From JBEKHI01 sp050012355 (GTDB lineage Bacteria; Actinomycetota; Actinomycetes; Streptosporangiales; Streptosporangiaceae), in assembly GCA_050012355.1 (NCBI GenBank), contig JBEKHI010000307.1:1-10404 (forward strand): a DNA stretch of 10,404 bases, read 5' to 3'. Made by a program: the position numbers and the translations under genes. Positions 1 to 6,319 of the stretch are shown piece after piece (positions within the stretch are counted from its first letter, which is position 1; every line of letters begins with the position of its first letter). The notes beneath the pieces are model-generated. The model worked only from the letters and a program-made list of their open reading frames with translations. It had not been told where the DNA came from and made no database searches.

Positions 1-1
1 G

Positions 2-79
2 GGCACGCCAGCGGACCTGGTCGCGGGCCGCTCCACACTCACCGGCCAGCATCTCGCCGAATACGTCGGGCGGGGATGA
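2..79 (+). CDS. UvrA-type excinuclease ABC subunit A, C-terminal end (partial)
   Basis: An open frame enters from the left edge and ends at TGA 77-79, giving 25 residues that begin GTPADLVAGRSTLTGQHLAE. This resembles the extreme C-terminus of UvrA and UvrA-like (DrrC-type) ATPases, where a 'GTPxDLxxxxxSxTGxxL' segment follows the last ATP-binding domain. UvrA recognises DNA damage in nucleotide excision repair; the shorter paralogues are linked to drug resistance. Which one this is cannot be decided from 25 residues. A GC hairpin with a 6-base-pair stem (70-75 with 81-86) overlaps the stop codon but is not followed by a T tract. Confidence 0.6.
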   Translation, partial: GTPADLVAGRSTLTGQHLAEYVGRG

Positions 80-100
80 TCCCCGCGTAGGGTTTGCGCT

Positions 101-1738
101 ATGCCGGACTTTATGGGGATTGTGGCCAGGGCGCGGGCTAGGACGGGCGAAAAGGACTGGGCGGCAGCGGCGGAACTGTGGACGACAGTGACGACGGCCA
201 ATCCGGTGAACGGGGACTACTGGGCGCGGCTAGGCGAGGCGAGGTTCGGCGCGGCGGATTACGCGGGAGCGCGGGAGGCGTACGAGGAGGTCCTGCGGCT
301 GGGGTTGCGGGAAACGGTCCTTTCTGAGGGCGTGCCACCGCTCATACCGGGCGAGGTCGCCTACCGCATCGCCTGCTGCGAGGCGGCCGCAGGCGACCTT
401 GAGGCGGCTGTCGGTGCGCTTCGGGTGGCGCTCGACCGGGGAATGCGTGATCTGGCCCGGGTCAGATCCGAGGCGGTTTGGCAGGAGTTGCGGGTCGACC
501 AGCGGATCCGCGACATGATCGGCATCATCGACACCGGCAGCATGCCGCGGGACGACGGCTGGCGCTATGACCTGGCGTTCCTCGCCCGGGAGATCAAGCG
601 ACTGGCCTACGCGCCATTCGCTCTCCAGCCGGAGGCGGAGTTCGACCGGACTGTCGCCGAGCTAGACAGCGCGATCCCTGGCCTTACCGAAGCGCAGATC
701 GTGGTCAGCATGATGAAGCTGGTCCGGTACCTGGACGACGGGCACGCGAGGATCGCCTGGCCCGAGGACGACAAGAAGCCCTGGATGCTCCCGGTAGACA
801 TGTTCCTGTTTACCGAGGGCCTGTACGTTATCGGTGCCGCTCCCGGCTACGAGAATCTGCTGGGCGCCAGGGTGGACAAGATCGGCGGGCTCGCCATCCA
901 TAAGGTCATGGCCGCGCTGGATCCGATCATCACCAGGGACAACGAGCACTGGCTCACTCTGCAGTTCCCGGTACTCGTGCGTCAAGCGAAGGTCCTCGAG
1001 GGACTGGGCATCGACCACACGCTGACCGTCCGGCTGGCCGACGGAACCATGGACGAGGTCCGGCTGGAGGCCGCGCCCATCGAGTTCAACTGGGATAGGT
1101 ATCCGCCTGGCTGGGTGGCCCTGACTGACACCGTGAGCGAACCTGCGCCGCTGCACCTGCGCAACCGCGAGCTGCCGTTCTGGTTCGAGTACCTGCCGGC
1201 TGACGATCTCGTCTACTTCCAGTTCAATGCCGTCCGCGATCACCCAGCGGAGACACTCGCGATGTTCTGCGGCCGGCTGTTCGGATTTATCGAGGACCAT
1301 AACGTCGGCCGGCTGGTCATCGACGTACGCTGGAACGGCGGCGGCAACACCTTCCTCAGCCAGCATCTCCTGCATCACCTGATCGCCAGCAAGCGGCTCA
1401 GCCGGCGCGGCGCGCTGTTCGTCATCATCGGACGGCTGACCTTCTCCGCCGCGCAGAACACCGTCACCGCCATCGAACGCGAGACCAGCGCCATCTTCGT
1501 CGGCGAGCCCACCGGGTCACGCCCCAACTTCATCGGCGAGCGGATCGACTTTGAACTGCCCTACAGCAAGGTGAAGGCGAACGCCGCCGACCTGTTCTGG
1601 CAGACCTCCTGGCCGATGGACTACCGGACCTGGACCGCGCCGGACATCTACGCACCGCCGACCTTCGAGACCTACCGCCGTAACCAGGACCCGGCACTGG
1701 ACGCAATCCTCGCCATCCGAGAGCACGTACCCGGCTAG
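101..1738 (+). CDS. TPR-containing S41 family peptidase-like protein
   Basis: This 545-residue protein has no signal peptide or membrane segment, so it should be cytoplasmic. Residues about 18-115 look like tetratricopeptide helices (AAAAELW, then AADYAGAREAYEEVLRLG), usually a protein-binding platform. The rest resembles C-terminal processing or tricorn-type S41 peptidases: an 'LDDGHARI' segment at 211-218, a possible PDZ-like part around 240-325, the 'VIDVRWNGGGN' strand at 406-416, 'TFSAAQN' at 447-453 with Ser449 as candidate nucleophile, and GEPTG at 469-473. I see no clear lysine in the position expected for the Ser-Lys dyad of CtpA proteases, so a tricorn-like mechanism or loss of activity is possible. 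The start at 101 is chosen because AGGG (89-92) lies 8 bases upstream; ATG 113 lacks such a site. The substrate is unknown. It lies 21 bases after the uvrA-like gene and may be cotranscribed. Confidence 0.75.
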   Translation: MPDFMGIVARARARTGEKDWAAAAELWTTVTTANPVNGDYWARLGEARFGAADYAGAREAYEEVLRLGLRETVLSEGVPPLIPGEVAYRIACCEAAAGDLEAAVGALRVALDRGMRDLARVRSEAVWQELRVDQRIRDMIGIIDTGSMPRDDGWRYDLAFLAREIKRLAYAPFALQPEAEFDRTVAELDSAIPGLTEAQIVVSMMKLVRYLDDGHARIAWPEDDKKPWMLPVDMFLFTEGLYVIGAAPGYENLLGARVDKIGGLAIHKVMAALDPIITRDNEHWLTLQFPVLVRQAKVLEGLGIDHTLTVRLADGTMDEVRLEAAPIEFNWDRYPPGWVALTDTVSEPAPLHLRNRELPFWFEYLPADDLVYFQFNAVRDHPAETLAMFCGRLFGFIEDHNVGRLVIDVRWNGGGNTFLSQHLLHHLIASKRLSRRGALFVIIGRLTFSAAQNTVTAIERETSAIFVGEPTGSRPNFIGERIDFELPYSKVKANAADLFWQTSWPMDYRTWTAPDIYAPPTFETYRRNQDPALDAILAIREHVPG

Positions 1739-1773
1739 CTAACCGGAGCGCCCGGGAACTTCTACAGGGCCGT

Positions 1774-1822
1774 CGATGACCCATCGCTGGGGTTATCGCG
1801 CCTGCGATGGCCCATCGCTGGG
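1774..1822. repeat. Two direct copies of an 18-base palindromic element
   Basis: The unit CGATG(A/G)CCCATCGCTGGG occurs at 1774-1791 and again at 1805-1822, with one mismatch and a period of 31 bases. Each copy contains CCCA-TCGC-TGGG, a small hairpin with a four-base loop. The second copy also sits in an inverted repeat, GCGATGG (1804-1810) and CCATCGC (1812-1818). Two copies only, so this may be a protein-binding site, an mRNA structure after the upstream gene, or a dispersed repeat family. Confidence 0.6.
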
Positions 1823-1904
1823 TGGCCGCGCGAGCCGATTCCAGTAGAGCGCATATAGGCCCGGGATCCGGGAAGCTGCCCGGCTAGCCAGCCAGCAATC
1901 CGAG

Positions 1905-1933
1905 TTGCATGAGTGTATCTGTGTGACTACTAT
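1905..1933 (+). promoter_or_regulatory. Candidate promoter of the small orphan gene
   Basis: TTGCAT (1905-1910) and TACTAT (1928-1933) are 17 bases apart, the optimal spacing for a housekeeping sigma factor. Matches to consensus are 3 of 6 and 4 of 6. The segment is AT-rich against a GC-rich background. Initiation would fall near 1940, leaving a leader of about 54 bases. A second TANNNT hexamer, TACAGT at 1953-1958, is an alternative. Confidence 0.35.
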
Positions 1934-1993
1934 ACGGAATTGGGAACAAAGTTACAGTAGGTGAGTAGCTCGCCACGAAGGGGAACCCGCCTG

Positions 1994-2155
1994 ATGGCCA
2001 TCCCGAAACAGCGTGATCCTGTAGAGGAAGCGTTCAGAGAAGCCATGAAGCTGGCTGACAAAGCCATAGATGAGTACGAAGCGCGCGTTCGTGAGGAAAC
2101 GGGCAGCGTCCCGCAAGCAGCGACCGCAGCTGAACCGGCCTCCGCCGCGCGCTAG
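1994..2155 (+). CDS. Small hypothetical protein, 53 residues
   Basis: I do not recognise this protein. Residues about 8-36 (DPVEEAFREAMKLADKAIDE and on) are charged and strongly helical, followed by an alanine- and proline-rich tail that is probably disordered. There is no signal peptide, membrane segment or cysteine. ATG 1994 is preferred to GTG 1961 because AAGGGGA (1978-1984) lies 9 bases upstream of it, while the GTG has only a weak site. Codon use in the first half is less GC-biased than in the neighbours (GAT, CCT, GTA, AAA, and an ATA isoleucine codon), hinting at a different origin. The gene has its own promoter-like region and ends 45 bases before the end of the converging PLP-enzyme gene. 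Confidence 0.5.
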   Translation: MAIPKQRDPVEEAFREAMKLADKAIDEYEARVREETGSVPQAATAAEPASAAR

Positions 2156-2200
2156 CCCGGTGCCCTTACCCGCAGCGGCGACGACGCGCTACGGGCTCCG

Positions 2201-3379
2201 CTACCCAAAACACTGGTTTTCGCCCCGGTAGGTCGGCACCGTCGTTACCGAATCATCAGGGCTGACGAGGTGGTACTCGGTCACCCGTTCCCCGAGTTCA
2301 CCGGCCTTGGCGTGCCGCATCCACACCCGGTCACCGATGCGCAGCCCATCGGCGGCGGCTCCGCGCACGGGCGTCTGGACCTCACCCGCGCCCTCGGTTC
2401 CGGTGAGTGACAGTCCGGTCGGCAGGAACGGTCGCGGCAGCCGGTCCTTGGTTCCGGTGCCGGAGGCGACGTAGCCACCGGAGAACAGCGTGGCGATGCC
2501 AGACCCCGGCCGCCGCACCACCGGCAGCGCGTACAGCAGCGCCGGCCGAGGGTGGAACTTGCGGTACGCATCGAACAACAGCGGTCCAACCAGACCGGAT
2601 CCGGCCGCGAGTTCGGTGACCGACGGATCGGTCGTGGTGGACTCCAGCGACCCGGTGCCGCCGCCGTTGACAAACTCCAGCGGGCTGAGGTCCGTGATCC
2701 GGCGCACCGCCGCGGTCCTTCGCCGCCATAGTTCTTCAGCAGAACGGCGTTGGATGACTCGCAAGGCGACACCTCTGAGTTTGCTGGCCGGATTGTCGCC
2801 AAGACCGGCGATCTGGCCCTCGTAGCCCATCAGGCCGGCCAGCCGGAAGCCCGGGCGCTTCACCACCTGCTCGGCGAACGCCGCGACGTCCTCCGGGCTG
2901 TGCAGCGGCGACCGCCAGGTGCCGATGTGAACCCGCCGGACGGGCTCCCAGGAGACATCCAGGTCGACACAGACCTTGATCTCCTGGTGCCCGGCCCCGA
3001 GGACAGCGTCCACGAAGTCCAGGTGGTCCACGGAGTCGGCCATGATCGTGATGTGTTCCCGCGCCTCCGGGTGGGCGGCTAGGGCACGCAGCGCGCCGCG
3101 GTCCGCGGTGGGGTAGCCGATGAGCAGGTCGTCGCTGATCCCGTTTTCATGCAGCCACAGCGCCTCGCGCAGCGTGTAGCACATCACCCCGCGGAACCCA
3201 GGCCGGCTCAGGACGCGCTCGATCAGCGCACGGCAGCGAAGCGACTTGGAAGCGACCCGGATCGGCTTGTCGCCCGCGCGACGAACCAGGTCAGCGGCAT
3301 TAGCGTCGAAGGCGGCTAGGTCCACGAGCCCGAATGGCGGGTCGAGGTCGGCCGTGACCCGGTTGTAACGCTGGTACAT
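2201..3379 (-). CDS. Fold-type III PLP enzyme, amino acid deaminase/aldolase family
   Basis: The 392-residue protein matches the alanine racemase N-terminal-like barrel plus D-serine dehydratase-like C-terminal domain. Enzymes of this fold use pyridoxal phosphate to cleave D-threonine-type amino acids or dehydrate D-serine. Visible features are 'FGLVDLAAFDANAADLVRRAG' near 16-36, the likely PLP lysine Lys45 in VASKS, the barrel strand 'LMGYEGQ' at 183-189 and the phosphate-binding GGGTGS at 239-244. In the C-terminal domain HAKAGE (356-361) replaces the HxC or HxD metal pair of D-serine dehydratase and D-threonine aldolase. The frame stays open upstream to 3568, but that would overlap the opposite-strand oxidase gene; ATG 3379 begins exactly where the family homology begins and has a leaderless promoter. 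Substrate and reaction type are not predictable. It is divergent from the flavin oxidase, which suggests a shared pathway. Confidence 0.8.
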   Translation of the reverse strand: MYQRYNRVTADLDPPFGLVDLAAFDANAADLVRRAGDKPIRVASKSLRCRALIERVLSRPGFRGVMCYTLREALWLHENGISDDLLIGYPTADRGALRALAAHPEAREHITIMADSVDHLDFVDAVLGAGHQEIKVCVDLDVSWEPVRRVHIGTWRSPLHSPEDVAAFAEQVVKRPGFRLAGLMGYEGQIAGLGDNPASKLRGVALRVIQRRSAEELWRRRTAAVRRITDLSPLEFVNGGGTGSLESTTTDPSVTELAAGSGLVGPLLFDAYRKFHPRPALLYALPVVRRPGSGIATLFSGGYVASGTGTKDRLPRPFLPTGLSLTGTEGAGEVQTPVRGAAADGLRIGDRVWMRHAKAGELGERVTEYHLVSPDDSVTTVPTYRGENQCFG

Positions 3380-3385
3380 AAGAAA

Positions 3386-3391
3386 ACAGTA
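3386..3391 (-). promoter_or_regulatory. Leaderless -10 element of the PLP-enzyme gene
   Basis: On the minus strand TACTGT is followed by six bases and then the ATG at 3379. This fits the TANNNT -10 hexamer of actinobacterial promoters placed so that transcription starts at the A of the start codon. No Shine-Dalgarno sequence is present upstream of the ATG, which supports a leaderless message. I see no good -35 box. Confidence 0.5.
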
Positions 3392-3414
3392 ACCGAGACG
3401 TATTACTCTTCGGT
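3392..3414. promoter_or_regulatory. Operator-like dyad between the divergent genes
   Basis: ACCGA (3392-3396) and TCGGT (3410-3414) form an inverted repeat with a 13-base spacer. The dyad covers the plus-strand -10 element and lies immediately next to the minus-strand one, so a bound repressor could shut off both genes. The arms are only five bases long and no regulator gene is visible nearby, so this is tentative. Confidence 0.3.
3404..3409 (+). promoter_or_regulatory. Leaderless -10 element of the flavin oxidase gene
   Basis: TACTCT is followed by six bases and the ATG at 3416, the same geometry as on the other strand. The hexamer fits TANNNT, and there is no Shine-Dalgarno sequence between it and the start codon. 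Translation from an mRNA beginning at the AUG is the natural reading. Confidence 0.5.
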
Positions 3415-3415
3415 A

Positions 3416-4765
3416 ATGAAAGACGTGACGACCTGGCGAAACTGGGCAGGCAATGTAACCGCCAAGCCAGCCCGCTGGTGCAGGCCGGCCAGCCTGGAGC
3501 AGATCGCCGAGGCCATCGCGGAGGCATCGGCCGCCGGGCTGACGGTTCGCGCCCTGGGCAGCGGGCACTCGTTCACCCCGGCGGCGGCGACCGACGGCGC
3601 CGCGCTCGATCTGTCGGCCTGGTCGGGGGTGGTGGCCGCGGATTCACGGGTGAAGGGGGCAGGGGAGGTGGGTGGGCTAGTCACGGTCCGCTCGGGCACC
3701 ACGATCCGTCAGCTCAACGCGGCTCTCGACACCCTCGGGCTCGCCATGGAGAACCTCGGCGACATCGACTCCCAGACGATCGCCGGCGCGATCTCTACCG
3801 GAACCCACGGCACCGGCGCCGCCTTGGGCGGGCTCGCCACCCAGGTGACCGGGCTGGAGCTGGTACTCGCGGACGGGACGGTCGTCAGCTGCTCGGAGAC
3901 CGAGCGACCGGATCTGTTCGCGGCGGCCCGGGTGAGCATCGGCGCGCTCGGCGTGATCACGTCGGTGACGCTGCGCTGCGTTCCCGCGTTCCGGCTGGTA
4001 GCCGACGAGCGGCCGATGCCCTTGGACGAGGTGGTCTCTCGCTTCGATGAGTTCGCCGCCGGCAACCAGCACTTCGAGTTCTACTGGTTCCCCTACGGCC
4101 GCAACGCCCTGGTAAAGCGCAACAACCCGGCCGGATATGGTGCCCCGCGACAGCTGGCGGCGTGGCGACGGTTCTATGAGTTCGAGATGATGGAGAACGC
4201 CGCGTTCGGCACGCTATGCAGGACGGGCCGTACCCTGCCACGGCTCATCCCGACGCTCAACGCGCTTTCCTCGGCGGCCCTGTCCACCCGGACGTACACC
4301 GCCAGGTCACATGAGGTCTTCGTGACGAGCCGGCGCGTTCGTTTTGTGGAATCTGAATACGCCGTGCCGCGGGAAAGCCTGGTCGATGTCCTGGCCGAAC
4401 TACGGCGGGAGGTGCCGAAGCTGGCCGACCCGGTGATGTTCCCGGTGGAGATCCGGGTGGCGGCCGCCGACGACATCTGGCTGTCCACCGCTTCCGGGCG
4501 GGATTCCGCCTACCTCGCGATTCACCAGTACAAAGGGCTGCCGTACCAGAGGTACTTCGACCTGTTCGAGTCCGTGGTGGCTGGCGTCGGCGGCCGGCCG
4601 CACTGGGGGAAGATGCACTCGCTGGACGCGTCGCGGCTGCGTTCGCTCTACCCCAGGTTCGACGACTTCCTGCGGCTGCGCCAGGAGCACGACCCGAACG
4701 GCGTGTTCGCCAACGGCTACCTCGACCAGGTGCTTGGTGCCTGTCGGCAAGATAACGGTAACTAG
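3416..4765 (+). CDS. D-arabinono-1,4-lactone oxidase-like FAD-dependent oxidoreductase
   Basis: The 449-residue protein belongs to the vanillyl-alcohol oxidase superfamily with a C-terminal ALO domain, the group including L-gulono- and D-arabinono-lactone oxidases and actinobacterial alditol oxidases. These oxidise a sugar lactone or polyol hydroxyl and commonly pass electrons to oxygen, giving hydrogen peroxide. ALGSGHSF at 47-53 gives His51, in the position of the covalent 8-alpha-histidyl FAD link. 'GDIDSQTIAGAISTGTHGTG' at 115-134 is the FAD pyrophosphate-binding segment. HWGK at 396-399 is the substrate-site motif of this group, and 'DPNGVFANGYL' ends the fold. A short glycine-rich insert at about 80-87 (KGAGEVGG) is encoded by a G-rich tract. 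No signal peptide, so it is probably cytoplasmic. Its true substrate cannot be assigned. The gene is leaderless and divergent from the PLP enzyme. Confidence 0.85.
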   Translation: MKDVTTWRNWAGNVTAKPARWCRPASLEQIAEAIAEASAAGLTVRALGSGHSFTPAAATDGAALDLSAWSGVVAADSRVKGAGEVGGLVTVRSGTTIRQLNAALDTLGLAMENLGDIDSQTIAGAISTGTHGTGAALGGLATQVTGLELVLADGTVVSCSETERPDLFAAARVSIGALGVITSVTLRCVPAFRLVADERPMPLDEVVSRFDEFAAGNQHFEFYWFPYGRNALVKRNNPAGYGAPRQLAAWRRFYEFEMMENAAFGTLCRTGRTLPRLIPTLNALSSAALSTRTYTARSHEVFVTSRRVRFVESEYAVPRESLVDVLAELRREVPKLADPVMFPVEIRVAAADDIWLSTASGRDSAYLAIHQYKGLPYQRYFDLFESVVAGVGGRPHWGKMHSLDASRLRSLYPRFDDFLRLRQEHDPNGVFANGYLDQVLGACRQDNGN

Positions 4766-6315
4766 CCGTCGCCGGCCGACGGCCCGTTTCCACTATCTTG
4801 TCTCGTTGCCGGGTGCCATGCTCCTGCGGGCCGGGGGAAGCGGGCCATCTCCTCCAGACGGGCTAGGTCCATATGGTTGCGGATGTAGCGGTGGGAGGCA
4901 TCGTAAGCCGGGGCGAAGTCCCATGGGGTCTGCGTGCCAGTACCCAGTGCCTTGCTTACGGCCATCCGCCGCTGCTGGCTCTGCCGGACATCTCGGTCCA
5001 GTGTGGTCAGATCCCAGCGCGCCGCCACCTCGCGGCGGAATTCCGCCGTCAAGCCGGCGGACGATGAGGCTAGGTTGGCTCGCTCACCCGGGTCGGCGGC
5101 TAGGTCGAAGAGCTGGTCTGGGTCGGTTGGTGAGTGAACGAACTTGTAGCGCCCGCGACGGATCATCACGATCGGCGCGATCGCGCCCTCAGCGAGGTAT
5201 TCCGCCGTGACTTCGTCGCGATCCGGGGTCCCCGACAGATGCGGCAGCAGGCTGCGGCCGTCGACCGGGCCGACCATGCGATCGCTGGAACCAGCTAGGC
5301 CGGCCAGGGTCGGCAGCAGATCCATCGTCGATACCGGAGCCGCCACCCTGCCCGGCGGGAACAGCGCTGGCGCGCGGATCACCAGCGGAACCCGCGCCGA
5401 GCCCTCGTAGAAGCTCATCTTGTACCAGGCACCGCGCTCGCCGAGCATCTCGCCGTGGTCGCTGGTGACGATGATCACCGTGCGGTCGAGCCTGCCGGTC
5501 TCCTGGAGCAAGCCGATCAGCCGGGAGATGTGATCGTCCACATATGAGATCGCGCCATAGTAGGCCCGGCGGGCCGCACGTACCTGATCCTGGGTGACCT
5601 CCACGTTGTCCATCGCGCAGATCTCGCGCAGGCGGCGCTCGTGCGGCTGCAGGGGGGAGGAGTCAGCCGAGGGCATCGGGATGTCCTCGTCGCGGTAGAG
5701 GTCCCACCATTTCCGCGGGATGGTGAACGGGTCGTGCGGGTGGCTGAACGACACCACATAGCAGAATGGCCGGTCGTCGGCCGAGCGGATATGCCCGAAC
5801 AGCGACCGCTCGGCGGCGAACGCGACCTCGTCGTCGAAGTCGAGCTGGTTGGAACGCACGCACGGCCCGGCCTGGATGACCGACGACATGTCGTGGTACC
5901 AGCTCGGACGCTGGTGCGGGCGCCCCCAGTCGGGCGTCCAGCCGTAGTCCGCGGGATAGATATCGGTGGTGAGCCGCTCTTCGAACCCGTGCAGCTGATC
6001 CGGCCCGCAGAAGTGCATCTTGCCGGACAGGACCGTGCGGTAGCCGGCACTGCGCAGGTAATGGGCGAAGGTGGGGATCTCGGAGGTGAACTCCGCCGCG
6101 TTGTCGTAGGTGCGGGTACGCGAGGGGAGCAGCCCGGTCATAAAGGATGCCCGGCCGGGCGAGCACAGCGGGCTGGCCGTATAAGCGGCGTCGAAGACGA
6201 CGCCCGAATCGGCGAGCCACGACATGGCAGGCGTCCGGGTCACCGGGTTGCCGTGAAATGGCAAGGCCGCCGGCGTCATCTGGTCGGCCATGACGATGAG
6301 AATGTCTGGGCGCAT
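4762..6315 (-). CDS. betC: Choline-sulfatase (BetC-type)
   Basis: This 517-residue sulfatase hydrolyses choline-O-sulfate to choline and sulfate, yielding a glycine betaine precursor plus usable sulfur. The N-terminus 'MRPDILIVMADQMTPAALPF' is typical of the family. CSPGR at 51-55 is the sulfatase signature whose Cys51 must become formylglycine. Lys99/His101, His192/His194, Asp286-His287 and Lys299 fit the metal and sulfate site. The segment 'GPDQLHGFEERLTTDIYPAD' (104-123) and the C-terminal part around 460-495 (TPWDFAPAYDAS, RNHMDLARLEE) are specific to BetC and its C-terminal domain rather than arylsulfatases in general. There is no signal peptide, as expected for a cytoplasmic enzyme. Start ATG 6315 has a strong GGGAGGT site and lies 4 bases after the ATPase stop, so it is the last gene of the importer operon. 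Its stop overlaps that of the converging oxidase gene. Confidence 0.88.
   Translation of the reverse strand: MRPDILIVMADQMTPAALPFHGNPVTRTPAMSWLADSGVVFDAAYTASPLCSPGRASFMTGLLPSRTRTYDNAAEFTSEIPTFAHYLRSAGYRTVLSGKMHFCGPDQLHGFEERLTTDIYPADYGWTPDWGRPHQRPSWYHDMSSVIQAGPCVRSNQLDFDDEVAFAAERSLFGHIRSADDRPFCYVVSFSHPHDPFTIPRKWWDLYRDEDIPMPSADSSPLQPHERRLREICAMDNVEVTQDQVRAARRAYYGAISYVDDHISRLIGLLQETGRLDRTVIIVTSDHGEMLGERGAWYKMSFYEGSARVPLVIRAPALFPPGRVAAPVSTMDLLPTLAGLAGSSDRMVGPVDGRSLLPHLSGTPDRDEVTAEYLAEGAIAPIVMIRRGRYKFVHSPTDPDQLFDLAADPGERANLASSSAGLTAEFRREVAARWDLTTLDRDVRQSQQRRMAVSKALGTGTQTPWDFAPAYDASHRYIRNHMDLARLEEMARFPRPAGAWHPATRQDSGNGPSAGDG
4765..4789 (+). terminator. Possible terminator hairpin after the flavin oxidase gene
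   Basis: A perfect 7-base-pair GC-rich stem, GCCGTCG (4765-4771) with CGACGGC (4777-4783), has a 5-base loop and begins at the last base of the oxidase stop codon. It is followed by CCGTTT, a poor T tract. The same bases encode the last residues of the sulfatase on the other strand, so the signal lies inside a coding tail. Confidence 0.35.
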
Positions 6316-6319
6316 CTGG

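Larger units (their letters stand above)
1739..1993. other. Intergenic region with hairpins and a promoter-like segment
   Basis: No convincing gene is seen in these 255 bases. A near-palindrome at 1731-1746 spans the stop codon of the peptidase gene. A pair of direct repeats lies at 1774-1822. Alternative short GC hairpins use CCCGG/CCGGG arms at 1860-1864, 1868-1872 and 1879-1883; they could slow RNA polymerase but lack a T run, so a terminator is not clear. From about 1905 the sequence becomes markedly richer in A and T, which fits a promoter for the small gene that follows. An in-frame GTG at 1961 could extend that gene by 11 codons. Confidence 0.5.

Noticed and set aside
70..86. Hairpin at the end of the uvrA-like gene as a terminator
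   Set aside because: The stem has only 6 base pairs, overlaps the stop codon and is not followed by a T run; the next gene begins 15 bases later.
2154..2197. AGCCCG/CGGGCT inverted repeat as a bidirectional terminator between convergent genes
   Set aside because: Six base pairs with a 32-base loop and no T tract on either side is too weak to call.
3380..3568. 63-codon N-terminal extension of the PLP-enzyme frame
   Set aside because: It would overlap the start of the divergent oxidase gene on the other strand, shows no family homology, and ATG 3379 fits both the family N-terminus and a leaderless promoter.
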